Below are positions 8,440 through 17,178 of a DNA stretch of 64,000 nt, piece after piece (position 1 is the first letter of the stretch; every line of letters begins with the position of its first letter). The translations under genes were made by a program, and so were the position numbers. This stretch comes from CAVVFX01 sp963747535. GTDB lineage: Bacteria; Acidobacteriota; Terriglobia; Bryobacterales; Bryobacteraceae. The stretch spans positions 248,001 through 312,000 of the forward strand of contig CAVVFX010000007.1 of NCBI GenBank assembly GCA_963747535.1, written 5' to 3'. The notes below the pieces were generated by a model that worked only from the letters and a program-made list of their open reading frames with translations, was not told where the DNA came from and searched no databases.

Positions 8440-11400
8440 TCATTTCGATTGCGAGTGTGAAAGCTCGTCAGCTCGCTTGAACTCTTTAGCAGCTTCATCG
8501 TGCCTTCCCTGGGACTGTAGTGCATTGCCCCAATTGCTGTAAGCGTCCGCGAGCTTCGGATCGAGGCCGGTGGCTTTTCGATATTTCGCGATGGCTTCGT
8601 CGTACTTTCCCTGGTCCTGAAGCGCCAGGCCCCAGTTATCGTAAGCCTCAGCCAGCTTCGGGTCCAGGTTGGTGGCTTGCCGATATTTCACGATGGCTTC
8701 GTCGTACTTTTTTTGGGCTGCGAGCGCGGCGCCCCACCCCGAGTAAGCATGCGCGTACTTCGGGTCGATGTCGGTAGCTTTCTGGAACTCGAGGATGGCA
8801 TCCCCGTATTTTCTTTGCTCTTCGAGCGCATCACCCCAATTGTAGTAAGCAATTGTCGACTTCGGATCAAGGTCGATGGCCTTCCGGGACATAGCGATAG
8901 CTTCGTCGTACTTTTTCTGGGCCTTGAGGGCGGCGCCCCAGTTACAGTAAGCTGCCTCGGACTTCGGGTCGACCTCGGTGGCTTTCCGGTATTTCACGAT
9001 GGCTTCGTCGTACTTTTTTTGAGCCGCGAGCGCGGCGCCCCAGTAGAAAGAGTAACCCTCTGCCAACTTCGGGTCGAGGTCGGCGCCCTTCTGATATTTA
9101 TCGGTGGCATCGCCGTTCTTGTTCTGGAGTTGTAGCGCGAGCCCCCAGATGACGTAAGCCCGGGCGAGGTTTGGGTCGATCTCGGCGGCTTTCTGGAATC
9201 TGGCGCAGGCCTGGTCGTACTTTGTCTGGGCTAGCAGCGCAGCGCCCCAGCTGATGTAAGCGAGCGAGTACTTCGGGTCGAGGTCGATGGCCTTCCGGCA
9301 TTTAGCGATGGCTTCGTCGTACTTTGTTTGGCCCAACAGTGCGGCGCCCCAGTTGCCCCAGGCAACCGGCGAGTTCGGGTCGAGGTCGATGGCCTTGCGG
9401 GACTTAGCGATGGCATCGTCGTACTTCTTCTGGTCCAGCAGAGCAGCACCCCAATTGGTGTAAGCAATTGGCGAGTTCGGGTCGAGGTCGATGGCCTTCC
9501 GGCACTTAGCGATGGCGTCGTCGTACTGATTCTGGTCCAACAGTGTATTGCTCCAGTTGGTGTATGCCATCGCGAGCTTCGGATCGACCTCGGCGGCCTT
9601 CTGGTATTTGATAACGGCCTCGGCGTATTTTTTTTGGGCGTGCAGCGCGTTGCCCCAATTGTTGTAAGCCTCCGCATACTTCGGGTCGAGTTCGATGGCT
9701 TTCTGGTATTTGGCGATAGCTTCGCCGTAGCCTTTTTGGGCGTGCAGCGCGTTGCCCCAGTTGTAGTAAGCCTCCGCGTACTTCGGATCGAGCTCGATGG
9801 CTTTCTGGTATTTGGCGACGGCTTCGTCGTATTTGTTCTGGCTCTGCAGGGCATTGCCCCAGTTGTTGTAAGCCACCGCGTACCGCGGGTCGAGTTCGAT
9901 GGCTTTCTGGTATTTGGCAATGGCTTCGCCGTATTGTTTCTGGTCCTGCAGCGCGCTGCCCCAGTTGTTGTAAGCCTCCGCGTACTTCGGGTCGAGTTCC
10001 ACGGCTCTGTGATATTTCGCGATGGCTTCGCCGTATTTTTTTTGCGCCCGCAGTGTATTGCCCCAGTTGTCGTAAACCATCGCGTACTTCGGGTCGAGGT
10101 CGATGGCTTTCTGGAATTTGGCGATGGCTGCGTCGTATTTCTCCTGGCCCTGCAGCACACCACCCCAGTTGTTGTAAGCAGCCGGGTAATTGGGGTCGAG
10201 GCTGATGGACGTCTGGAATTTGGCGATGGCTTCGTCGTACTTTTTTTGGCCCACCAGTGCACTGCCCCAGTTGATGTACGCCTCCGGGGACCTCGGGTCG
10301 AGGTCGATGGATTTCTGGAATTTGGCGATGGCTTCGTCGTACTTCTTTTGGTCCTGCAGTGCACTGCCCCAGCCGTTGTAAGCAGTCGCGAGCTGCGGGT
10401 CGACGTCGGTGGCCTTCCGGTACTCGGCGATGGCTTCGTCGTTCTTTTCCTGGTCCCTGAGAGCGAGGCCCCAGTTGCTATAAGCGAGGGCGTAAGTCGA
10501 GTCGAGTTCGATGGCTTTCCGGTATTTGGCGACGGCCTCTTCGTACTGTCCTTGCAACAGCAGTACATTCCCCCAGTTGTTGAAAGCGATCGGGGACTTC
10601 GGGTCGACAACGATGGCCGCCTGATATTTGGCGATGGCTTCGCCGTACTTCTTCCGGTCCTGCAGTGCAAGGCCCCAGTTGTTGTAAGCGTCAGCGAACT
10701 TCGGGTCGACTTCGATGGCCGTTTGGTACCTGGCGATGGCTTCGTCGTACTTCTTGAGGCCCTGCAGTGCAAGGCCCCAGTTGTTGTAAGCAAGCGAGGA
10801 CTTCGGGTCGACTTCGAGGGCTTTCTGGAACTTAGCGATGGCCTCGTCGTACTTTTTGAGCCCCTGCAGCGCAAGGCCCCAGTTGTTGTAAGCGTCAGCG
10901 AACTTCGGGTCGAGGCCGACGGTTTTCTGAAACTTAGCGATGGCTTCGTTGTACTTTTTGAGGCCTTGCAGGGCAACTCCCCAGTTGTTGTAAGCCATCG
11001 AGGACTTCGGGTCGAGTTCGATGGCACTCTGATATTTGGCGGCGGCCTCGTCGTATTTTTTTTCGTCCAACAGTGCAAGGCCCCAGTTGTTGTAAGCAAT
11101 CGAAGACTTTGGGTCGAGGTTGATGGCTTTCTGGAACTTAGCGATGGCTTCTTCGTACTTTCCTTGATTCCGCAATACATGTCCCCAGTTGGTGTAAGTT
11201 ATCGAGGGTTTCGCATCGAGGCCGATAGCCGTCTGGTACTTGGCGATGGCTTCGCCGTACTTTTCTTGCAACGCCAGCGCGTTGCCCCAGTTGTTGTAAG
11301 CATCAGCGAACTTCGGGTCGATAACCGTGGCTCTCCGATTCTTGTCGATGGATTCATCGTATTTTTTTTGGTCCTGGAGCACAGTACCCCAGATCAAAAG

Positions 11401-12132
11401 CAAATCTGCTTTCTGCCGGTCAGCCCCCAATAGGCTATCAATCGCTCCTTCGATAGTCTTGATCGCCGCATCATATTCGCCGCGTCCCTCCTGGAATGAG
11501 GCGAGCACTGCAGGATTCACCTGGAGGAGCAAAGCTTCAGCCGTGCGCTCAATCAGCAGTTTCACGTCCTCTGCGTCGCTGTTTACGCTCACGCCGGCAT
11601 TTCGGGTGCGCCCTTGCGTGACATAGATAGTAACTATAGCCTCCCGCTTTCCCGCCGCCTGTGGTTTGGCATTGGCGGAATCGTTCTCCAGAATTACGAC
11701 ATCGCCGCCGACGTGTCTCGGATAGATCCCGAAGATACTTCGAGTGATATCGATGACAGTTTTCAGGTCCAACTTTGCGCCGGGGATTTCCAATTGGTTG
11801 ATTGCCCCGTCGTACTTGAACGATTCGAGATTGTCTTTCCGTCTCGAGTACCGCGCTTCTTCTTCAATTTGGTGAATCCTATCGCCAATCCGGTTAGCCA
11901 TGACGTCCGCAGTCAGTCCCTCCTCCTCCAGGCTTTTGGGGACGGTGAAGGAATCGATGACCAGGGTGTCGCGCGTTACCTCGCGGTAAACGTAGAGCAC
12001 CAGGGGTAGAACGAGTAGGGCAACAGCCAAACCGGTGAACGTGACTTTCTTCAGGAAGTTACTCAAAAAGGTCTTGAGACGCGAAAGTCTGCTGGGCTGC
12101 CACACCGGCCGGCGCTGCGTACGTCCTGGCAC
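8440..12132 (-). CDS. Giant membrane-anchored TPR protein with 29 tandem TPR units
   Basis: The 1230-residue protein starts with a basic stretch and one membrane segment at about residues 26-48 (FTGLAVALLVLPLVLYVY). A domain of about 190 residues follows (to QEGRGEYDAAIKTIEGAI). Then 29 units of 34 residues of the form YNNWGLALQGQKKYDEAIAK run to the C-terminus. I count them by the W-G/W-S position; one unit (YSFYWGAAL) carries one extra residue. The TPR superhelix would sit on the outer side of the inner membrane, or in the cytoplasm if the anchor is inverted. TPR arrays bind proteins and I cannot name a partner. Units are similar at DNA level, so recombination may change copy number. The ATG at 12132 is chosen because the anchor follows it. 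Confidence 0.93.
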   Translation of the reverse strand: MPGRTQRRPVWQPSRLSRLKTFLSNFLKKVTFTGLAVALLVLPLVLYVYREVTRDTLVIDSFTVPKSLEEEGLTADVMANRIGDRIHQIEEEARYSRRKDNLESFKYDGAINQLEIPGAKLDLKTVIDITRSIFGIYPRHVGGDVVILENDSANAKPQAAGKREAIVTIYVTQGRTRNAGVSVNSDAEDVKLLIERTAEALLLQVNPAVLASFQEGRGEYDAAIKTIEGAIDSLLGADRQKADLLLIWGTVLQDQKKYDESIDKNRRATVIDPKFADAYNNWGNALALQEKYGEAIAKYQTAIGLDAKPSITYTNWGHVLRNQGKYEEAIAKFQKAINLDPKSSIAYNNWGLALLDEKKYDEAAAKYQSAIELDPKSSMAYNNWGVALQGLKKYNEAIAKFQKTVGLDPKFADAYNNWGLALQGLKKYDEAIAKFQKALEVDPKSSLAYNNWGLALQGLKKYDEAIARYQTAIEVDPKFADAYNNWGLALQDRKKYGEAIAKYQAAIVVDPKSPIAFNNWGNVLLLQGQYEEAVAKYRKAIELDSTYALAYSNWGLALRDQEKNDEAIAEYRKATDVDPQLATAYNGWGSALQDQKKYDEAIAKFQKSIDLDPRSPEAYINWGSALVGQKKYDEAIAKFQTSISLDPNYPAAYNNWGGVLQGQEKYDAAIAKFQKAIDLDPKYAMVYDNWGNTLRAQKKYGEAIAKYHRAVELDPKYAEAYNNWGSALQDQKQYGEAIAKYQKAIELDPRYAVAYNNWGNALQSQNKYDEAVAKYQKAIELDPKYAEAYYNWGNALHAQKGYGEAIAKYQKAIELDPKYAEAYNNWGNALHAQKKYAEAVIKYQKAAEVDPKLAMAYTNWSNTLLDQNQYDDAIAKCRKAIDLDPNSPIAYTNWGAALLDQKKYDDAIAKSRKAIDLDPNSPVAWGNWGAALLGQTKYDEAIAKCRKAIDLDPKYSLAYISWGAALLAQTKYDQACARFQKAAEIDPNLARAYVIWGLALQLQNKNGDATDKYQKGADLDPKLAEGYSFYWGAALAAQKKYDEAIVKYRKATEVDPKSEAAYCNWGAALKAQKKYDEAIAMSRKAIDLDPKSTIAYYNWGDALEEQRKYGDAILEFQKATDIDPKYAHAYSGWGAALAAQKKYDEAIVKYRQATNLDPKLAEAYDNWGLALQDQGKYDEAIAKYRKATGLDPKLADAYSNWGNALQSQGRHDEAAKEFKRADELSHSQSK
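8464..11411 (-). repeat. Tandem 102-bp coding repeats (29 TPR units)
   Basis: The TPR-coding part repeats every 102 bases with strongly conserved words such as CCCCAGTTGTTGTAAGC and TTGGCGATGGCTTCG on the plus strand. The periodicity keeps all frames open on both strands, which produces two long spurious ORFs here. Confidence 0.9.
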
Positions 12133-12731
12133 TTATCAGTCGATTCTACTCCGGGAGGCTCTCGATTTCGAAGTTAATTGTATTGTATTGGTAGAGGTCC
12201 TTCAACCTCGGGCTCTCGTCATCGCTTAATGTACTTCTACCCACATAATAACGGTTGTCATTTCGTGCGCCTGATCTGATAGTGGAGCAGGCGTAGTGCG
12301 GCAGTAAGACACATCGCCTGTCGTAATTTTCGAGTTTATTCTATGGCGGAAACATAATTTATGAATATTTGTGATATTCTGTTTACGCTGTAACGGAGAT
12401 TGCGTACCGGAAAGTTGGCCTCACTGCTCTGCCAATTTAGGCTGCCTCTCTAACCCACGTCTTTAGAAACGTCCGCGCATCGGGTTCATCAGGGTGACGA
12501 TGATCAGTCGGATCGCTCCGGGCTGCCATCGTGCAATCAACTAAATAACCGGCTAACTTATGCAAATCTGGCGCAATCGGCGTAGCTTGCAGTTCTAAAG
12601 AAAAGAAAACTCAATGGCCGGCTAAAATGAGCGGCTCGGCTGGAAACCCGTTAGGTCGGTCAGGTGATTGTTGCGACGTCGAGGATAGTCGCAAAAGGCC
12701 CTCACACTCCGTTAAATAGAAAGAGACAAGT
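12133..12731. other. Intergenic region without recognisable gene; AT-rich patch
   Basis: This 599-base gap separates the divergent TPR gene and the 1145-residue protein gene. It contains an AT-rich stretch near 12340-12385 (AATTTATGAATATTTGTG), unlike the GC-rich surroundings, which could hold promoters for one or both genes. I see no convincing ORF, tRNA or dispersed repeat copy. Confidence 0.5.
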
Positions 12732-15700
12732 ATGGCCGATATTACAACTGTTGCTGACAAAGTGACTTCTATAGGAGCGCTCATAGGAAAAGTGACTGTA
12801 CAGCCGGAAACGGTCGCGCCCGGCCAGCCGGTATTAGTGCAGGTCTTGGATCCTTTAGGCCAGGTGATTTCCGACCCGGCCATTACAGTCATCATTCAGG
12901 GAGGGCCGGCCAGTTCACGTTATTACCAATTCGCGGCTGTGGGAACTCATAAGCTCTTCGTTAGCGCAACCAAGGGGGCTTTGAGCGAGACCGCCCAGGC
13001 TCTTGTCACGGTGGCTGGAAGCGCCTTGGCTTTCCGTAAAACCCTTACGCTCCCTGTCGTGGCCGAAATCCCGATACTTCAGGTCGCGACAGTCCTGGGG
13101 CAGCCCTATGCCGCGAACTTTTCACTGGGAATCACGCCGGGCGGACGGCGCCTGGCGGCTGCCGCGGTCGCCAAGGCCTCGACCCCTCCACCGGCGTCCC
13201 CGAGCAAGGCTCCAACCACGCCGCCGGTGATTAAGAAGACGGGCGCAACCGCGACGACGGCTGCCCCTACGTCACAGCCCGCCCCTGAGGCTACCAGTTA
13301 CCACTGGGATTTCGGCGATGGGTCGGCCGCCACGACACAGACGCCCACCGCGTCGCATGATTATTTCCCGGCCATCCAAGCTGATGATTTTGTACGCGGC
13401 TTCGACGTGACCTGTACGGTCACGCATGACAATATCACTGTCAAAAGGACTCTACTTTTGCACTCGTCGTACGGGATGATCCGACAGAGCGGGATTGTCG
13501 TGCCGCCGGTCACCGGGAGCACCCAGAATGCCACATTTCAGCACATCGCGTTCTCGGCTTCGTTGATCGTCCACAACCTGGAATCGTCCCCGATCACGAT
13601 TACAGCAGCGGCTATCGTTCCCTTCGGCGACGATAGCACCGTTGTGCTGCCGGCACCGAAGTTCACGGCAATGAAGACTCCCGTGGTCGTCGACGCCAAG
13701 TCCGCCTCGGCCCTCGGGGTCTACGCACCACTCGCACAACTGCAACTGGATGGCAACGTGGTGAACGGTTTTACCGTGCATTATAGTGGCGACATGAAGG
13801 ACAGCAGCGGGACCCCGGTGCCAGTCCGCTTTTCCTATGCATTTCGAATTTTGCTCTCGGACTCCGGGTTGGTCAACGCGGGCCCGGCCCCTCAATTGAC
13901 CCCTGCCAACTGGGATTTGGGCGCGGCTCTGCAGGCCGTCACAGCCAAGGTCGCGGGGCCCAAGGGCGCAGTGAGCAAGGCCGGAGGCCAGACCGTGGAT
14001 TCGGCCACCAACACCGTCGTGATCGCTTTGTCCGCGGACCCCGCCAATCTCAACACACTCGCCCAGGTTCGCTCGGCGATCGAGGCCGGGTTGACGAGCA
14101 TCGCCTTGAAGAACGGTGCGATCAACGCGAAAGGCGTGCCCATGCAACTGCCCCGGCCTGCGAGCTCTCCGACTACTAAGAAAGTCGAACTGATCACAAT
14201 CGACCCCTTGAATCCGCCTGAGGTTGCAGCCGGGAACCAATGCTACCCAGATGACATTACCGATGCCGATCTGGCGACGGCTGCGAAAGGACAGCTAGTC
14301 TGCCAATTGACCAGCGACACCGAGACCGCGACGATACCGTCACAATTCCAGAATGCCCAGCAGGGCGACATCATCCTCTCACCGGCCCCCTCAGGCACGG
14401 GCGACATGATTGCGGAGATGTTCAAGGTGCTCACGCCGCCGCAGCATCATAGTCACTCGGGAATGATGACCGCGAACTTCTTCGAGATCACCCACAACAC
14501 CTGTGTGGCCAGCAGGGTCTCCGCCAACCTGAACACGGTCCTCGGAATTCCGACGAACATCCAACCCGACGTGCTGGAATATGGCTGGCCCGGCAGCCTC
14601 ACCCAGAGCATTGATGATGCCACGAACGAGGTCTACCTCGCCGATCCAGGCGGCACGGCCTACTCGTTCAACAGTTTCGATACCGACCAACAGGGTGACC
14701 CTTTTTCGCTTATTTACCCGCTTGTCCTGAAGCCGCTGCCCGAGAACGAGTCGACTGTCAGGCCGCTCCTTCGCAAGGCCGCCGATACGGCACGGTCGAA
14801 GGGCGCCCAATATGAACCGGGTGGCACCCAGGACAAGCCCGCCACGCTGAAGCAAAAGGGAGGCTGCTACTATTCGTTCTACGCCTACACGGACCCGCAA
14901 CTTTCGGAGGGCTTCGCCGATGCTGCCGGCGCGGATGCCGGATGGGCGGCAGGGCTTTCCCCCGGCGTCTGCTCTTCGTTCTGCTGGATGAGCCTCAAGG
15001 CGAACGGCATCCCTCTGGTGACAAAAGACCAGTTCGAGAAGCTCTCGGACTTTTCACAGAGCGCTATCGCCGGCGGAGCCCAGGTGGGATCCGCGACGCT
15101 GGACGGGCTGACCTTCTATCCCCAGGCGGAAAGGGCGGCGGGGGGACAGGCCCTCTACCAGGTGCTGATGGAGCAGGCGCTAAATGCGGAGGACGGCTTT
15201 GGGACTTTATTTGGGGGAGGAGTAAATGACCTCATCGCCGGACCGATCGCCAACCAGCTTCTCAACGAGTTCGCGTCCGGCAACCCCAACCTGCAGAGTA
15301 GCGCATGGCAGACCCCGGGGGACGCGAACGCGGTGAGCCCGGATAACATTCGGCTGTGGAACCCTCCTTACTACGGGTACTCCGAGCCGCTGCAATACCT
15401 TCCGGCGCACCCGGAACAATACACCATCAGCAAGTGGACGAAAGTGATTTCATGGGGTTCGATCAAGGGGACGGTGCGAAACAGCGGAACGGCCGTCGCG
15501 AACGCCCACGTGTGGGTTTTCGATAATCCTGGCGGGGACACTTACACGGGATCCGACGGAAGTTACACCCTGGACCATGTTCCGATCGGAAAATATGGTC
15601 TCAAGGCTTCAGCGGTCACGACCACGGACGGCGTTCAGGGCGAACGTAATAACGGCAACGAGGGCCAGCCGGTAACGCTGACTGCGGACAAGCCGAACAT

Positions 15701-16169
15701 CGTTCAGGATATCGACTTGCGGGGGCAGTTGGACAGCTTCCGGCGAGCGGATATTGTCTACCATTTGAATGGCGACCACTCGGACCGTTACGGTGGCCAG
15801 ACGACTGGCGTCGAGGCACAGGGTCCCTACACCAATTCAGTGGACGTGGAGCCCGGTACGAAAATTAACTTTTTCCAATATAAGTACGACTATGCCGGCG
15901 GCGGTTACTACAACGTCCTCTTCTTTTGGAGTATCTTTCTACAAGACGACAACTCAATTAAGGTGTTTTTCTTTGCGGTCATGAACAGCGACAACACAGG
16001 CAGTGACAAGGTCGCAAGTAATCCGTGGACCGCTACTGTGCCTCCGGGCAAATCGGTGAGCGCGAACTTTCAGGATCTCGCTTATAGCTACGACGGTGTT
16101 TTTACGTCCTATACCAACGGTCCGGTCAACTATGGCTTTACGGTGACAAACAACCAGCAGACAGGTTAA
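12732..16169 (+). CDS. Large multidomain protein: PKD-like, permuted papain-like and carboxypeptidase-regulatory domains
   Basis: The 1145-residue protein has no obvious signal peptide. An N-terminal Ig-like region is followed by a Pro/Thr/Ala linker (about 145-190) and a PKD-like domain from YHWDFGDGS (about 190). Around 540-760 the order QGDIILSPAP, HHSHSG (His575) and GVCSSFCW (Cys747) resembles YiiX/LRAT-type circularly permuted papain folds, where GD-I, then His-x-Gly, then Cys-Ser occur in this order. I infer a cysteine hydrolase or lipid-binding role. At about 912-990 GTVRNSGTAVANAHVWVFD and GSYTLDHVPIGKYGL form a carboxypeptidase-regulatory-like domain, followed by a C-terminal beta-rich region. 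The start ATG 12732 has AGAGA upstream. Export route and substrate are unknown. Confidence 0.75.
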   Translation: MADITTVADKVTSIGALIGKVTVQPETVAPGQPVLVQVLDPLGQVISDPAITVIIQGGPASSRYYQFAAVGTHKLFVSATKGALSETAQALVTVAGSALAFRKTLTLPVVAEIPILQVATVLGQPYAANFSLGITPGGRRLAAAAVAKASTPPPASPSKAPTTPPVIKKTGATATTAAPTSQPAPEATSYHWDFGDGSAATTQTPTASHDYFPAIQADDFVRGFDVTCTVTHDNITVKRTLLLHSSYGMIRQSGIVVPPVTGSTQNATFQHIAFSASLIVHNLESSPITITAAAIVPFGDDSTVVLPAPKFTAMKTPVVVDAKSASALGVYAPLAQLQLDGNVVNGFTVHYSGDMKDSSGTPVPVRFSYAFRILLSDSGLVNAGPAPQLTPANWDLGAALQAVTAKVAGPKGAVSKAGGQTVDSATNTVVIALSADPANLNTLAQVRSAIEAGLTSIALKNGAINAKGVPMQLPRPASSPTTKKVELITIDPLNPPEVAAGNQCYPDDITDADLATAAKGQLVCQLTSDTETATIPSQFQNAQQGDIILSPAPSGTGDMIAEMFKVLTPPQHHSHSGMMTANFFEITHNTCVASRVSANLNTVLGIPTNIQPDVLEYGWPGSLTQSIDDATNEVYLADPGGTAYSFNSFDTDQQGDPFSLIYPLVLKPLPENESTVRPLLRKAADTARSKGAQYEPGGTQDKPATLKQKGGCYYSFYAYTDPQLSEGFADAAGADAGWAAGLSPGVCSSFCWMSLKANGIPLVTKDQFEKLSDFSQSAIAGGAQVGSATLDGLTFYPQAERAAGGQALYQVLMEQALNAEDGFGTLFGGGVNDLIAGPIANQLLNEFASGNPNLQSSAWQTPGDANAVSPDNIRLWNPPYYGYSEPLQYLPAHPEQYTISKWTKVISWGSIKGTVRNSGTAVANAHVWVFDNPGGDTYTGSDGSYTLDHVPIGKYGLKASAVTTTDGVQGERNNGNEGQPVTLTADKPNIVQDIDLRGQLDSFRRADIVYHLNGDHSDRYGGQTTGVEAQGPYTNSVDVEPGTKINFFQYKYDYAGGGYYNVLFFWSIFLQDDNSIKVFFFAVMNSDNTGSDKVASNPWTATVPPGKSVSANFQDLAYSYDGVFTSYTNGPVNYGFTVTNNQQTG

Positions 16170-16222
16170 GACGAATCGGTCCAAAGCGAATCGCTTATCA
16201 GCTTGTGGGTGGCTCTTCTCGT

Positions 16223-17098
16223 TTAGCTGCCGAGCATATTAATAGCTTTTTCCAGACTGCGCCGCATGCGGTTGAAGGAGCCGCCCAAAACCGCGATCTC
16301 ATCCGAGCCCGACGCCGGCAACTCGGGCGTGTCGAAATTGCCCATGCTGATCTGATCGGCCATTCTGGAAAGCCGGACCACCGGACGCACTACGGTGAAG
16401 TACAGCAAGATATCGAGCAAAACCAGCGTCGCCAAAAAAATACCGCCCAGAGAAATCATGAGTTCCCGGAAGCCTGCGTCGGCCAATTTGATGGGAACAG
16501 CCATGGGCACCGATACGATTTGCGCTCCCACCGTCTCTCCGGCTTTCCAGCCGAAGCCGTTGGCCGTTCCATAGGCGCGGATCATAGCCGGCGGAGCTGC
16601 CTTGGGCTGGTCATGACACTCCAGGCAGGGCTGCGGCGCCACGATCGGGCGCGCCAGAAACAATGAAGGACCTGTTGGTGTTGCACGTTCGCCGAAAAGC
16701 TCCGTTTTTTTGGGATCATTGCGGAAGCTATTGATCAGGTCCGTTTCCCAATCCACGGCGCGATCACGCAGATTGGTCGGATTGAGGGTAGCTTCCTTGT
16801 AGTTGTAATCCGGATAGGACGCGCGGAGGTAGTTAAACGATTCGGTTGCGGCATAGGCCGGAACGGTCTGCGGCAGGAACGAGTGTTCACGATTCTGGAC
16901 AGCTACGAGCAACGGCTTGATCTGTTTCGAAGTGTAGGTGCGCGCGGAGAGCATATTCTCCATCATCAGGCGCGCCTGCTCCAATACCTGCTCTTCAGCG
17001 TTCTGCTGCAGGAACTGCCGGGAAGCGTAGCCGGCAAGCGCCAGCCCCGCGCCAAAAACGATGATGAATACCAATGTAAATTTTGCGAGTAGTTTCAA
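16223..17098 (-). CDS. Tll0287-like (DUF3365) haem-binding sensor with HAMP domain
   Basis: The 291-residue protein has a membrane segment at residues 5-27, a periplasmic domain, a second membrane segment near 213-236 and a HAMP domain (VVRPVVRLSRMADQISMG) that ends the protein. The periplasmic domain matches the Tll0287/DUF3365 type (LRDRAVDWETDLINSF, FLARPIV) and carries one CLECH haem c site near residue 157. The HAMP signal helix ends with RRSLEKAINML and no kinase, cyclase or methyl-accepting part follows, so it must signal to a separate partner or be a stand-alone redox protein. It converges with the 1145-residue protein gene. Confidence 0.85.
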   Translation of the reverse strand: MKLLAKFTLVFIIVFGAGLALAGYASRQFLQQNAEEQVLEQARLMMENMLSARTYTSKQIKPLLVAVQNREHSFLPQTVPAYAATESFNYLRASYPDYNYKEATLNPTNLRDRAVDWETDLINSFRNDPKKTELFGERATPTGPSLFLARPIVAPQPCLECHDQPKAAPPAMIRAYGTANGFGWKAGETVGAQIVSVPMAVPIKLADAGFRELMISLGGIFLATLVLLDILLYFTVVRPVVRLSRMADQISMGNFDTPELPASGSDEIAVLGGSFNRMRRSLEKAINMLGS

Positions 17099-17178
17099 CG
17101 AATGTTCCCTTTCGTCTCGTTCCGCTTTATGGTTGATGCGGAGTCTATATTAGCAAGCACGACAGACTGAAATCTGTG

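Noticed and set aside
9231..11180. 649-residue open frame on the minus strand in another frame
   Set aside because: A shifted reading of the same TPR repeats, rich in Ser, Thr and Arg; no ribosome binding site.
8464..11411. Tandem 102-base repeats as a possible CRISPR-like array
   Set aside because: There are no unique spacers; the repeats are continuous and code for TPR units.
9328..11433. 701-residue open frame on the plus strand
   Set aside because: It is the complement of the TPR repeats; its 34-residue periodicity (FDGFLVFGDGFVV) mirrors the real gene, and composition is not protein-like.
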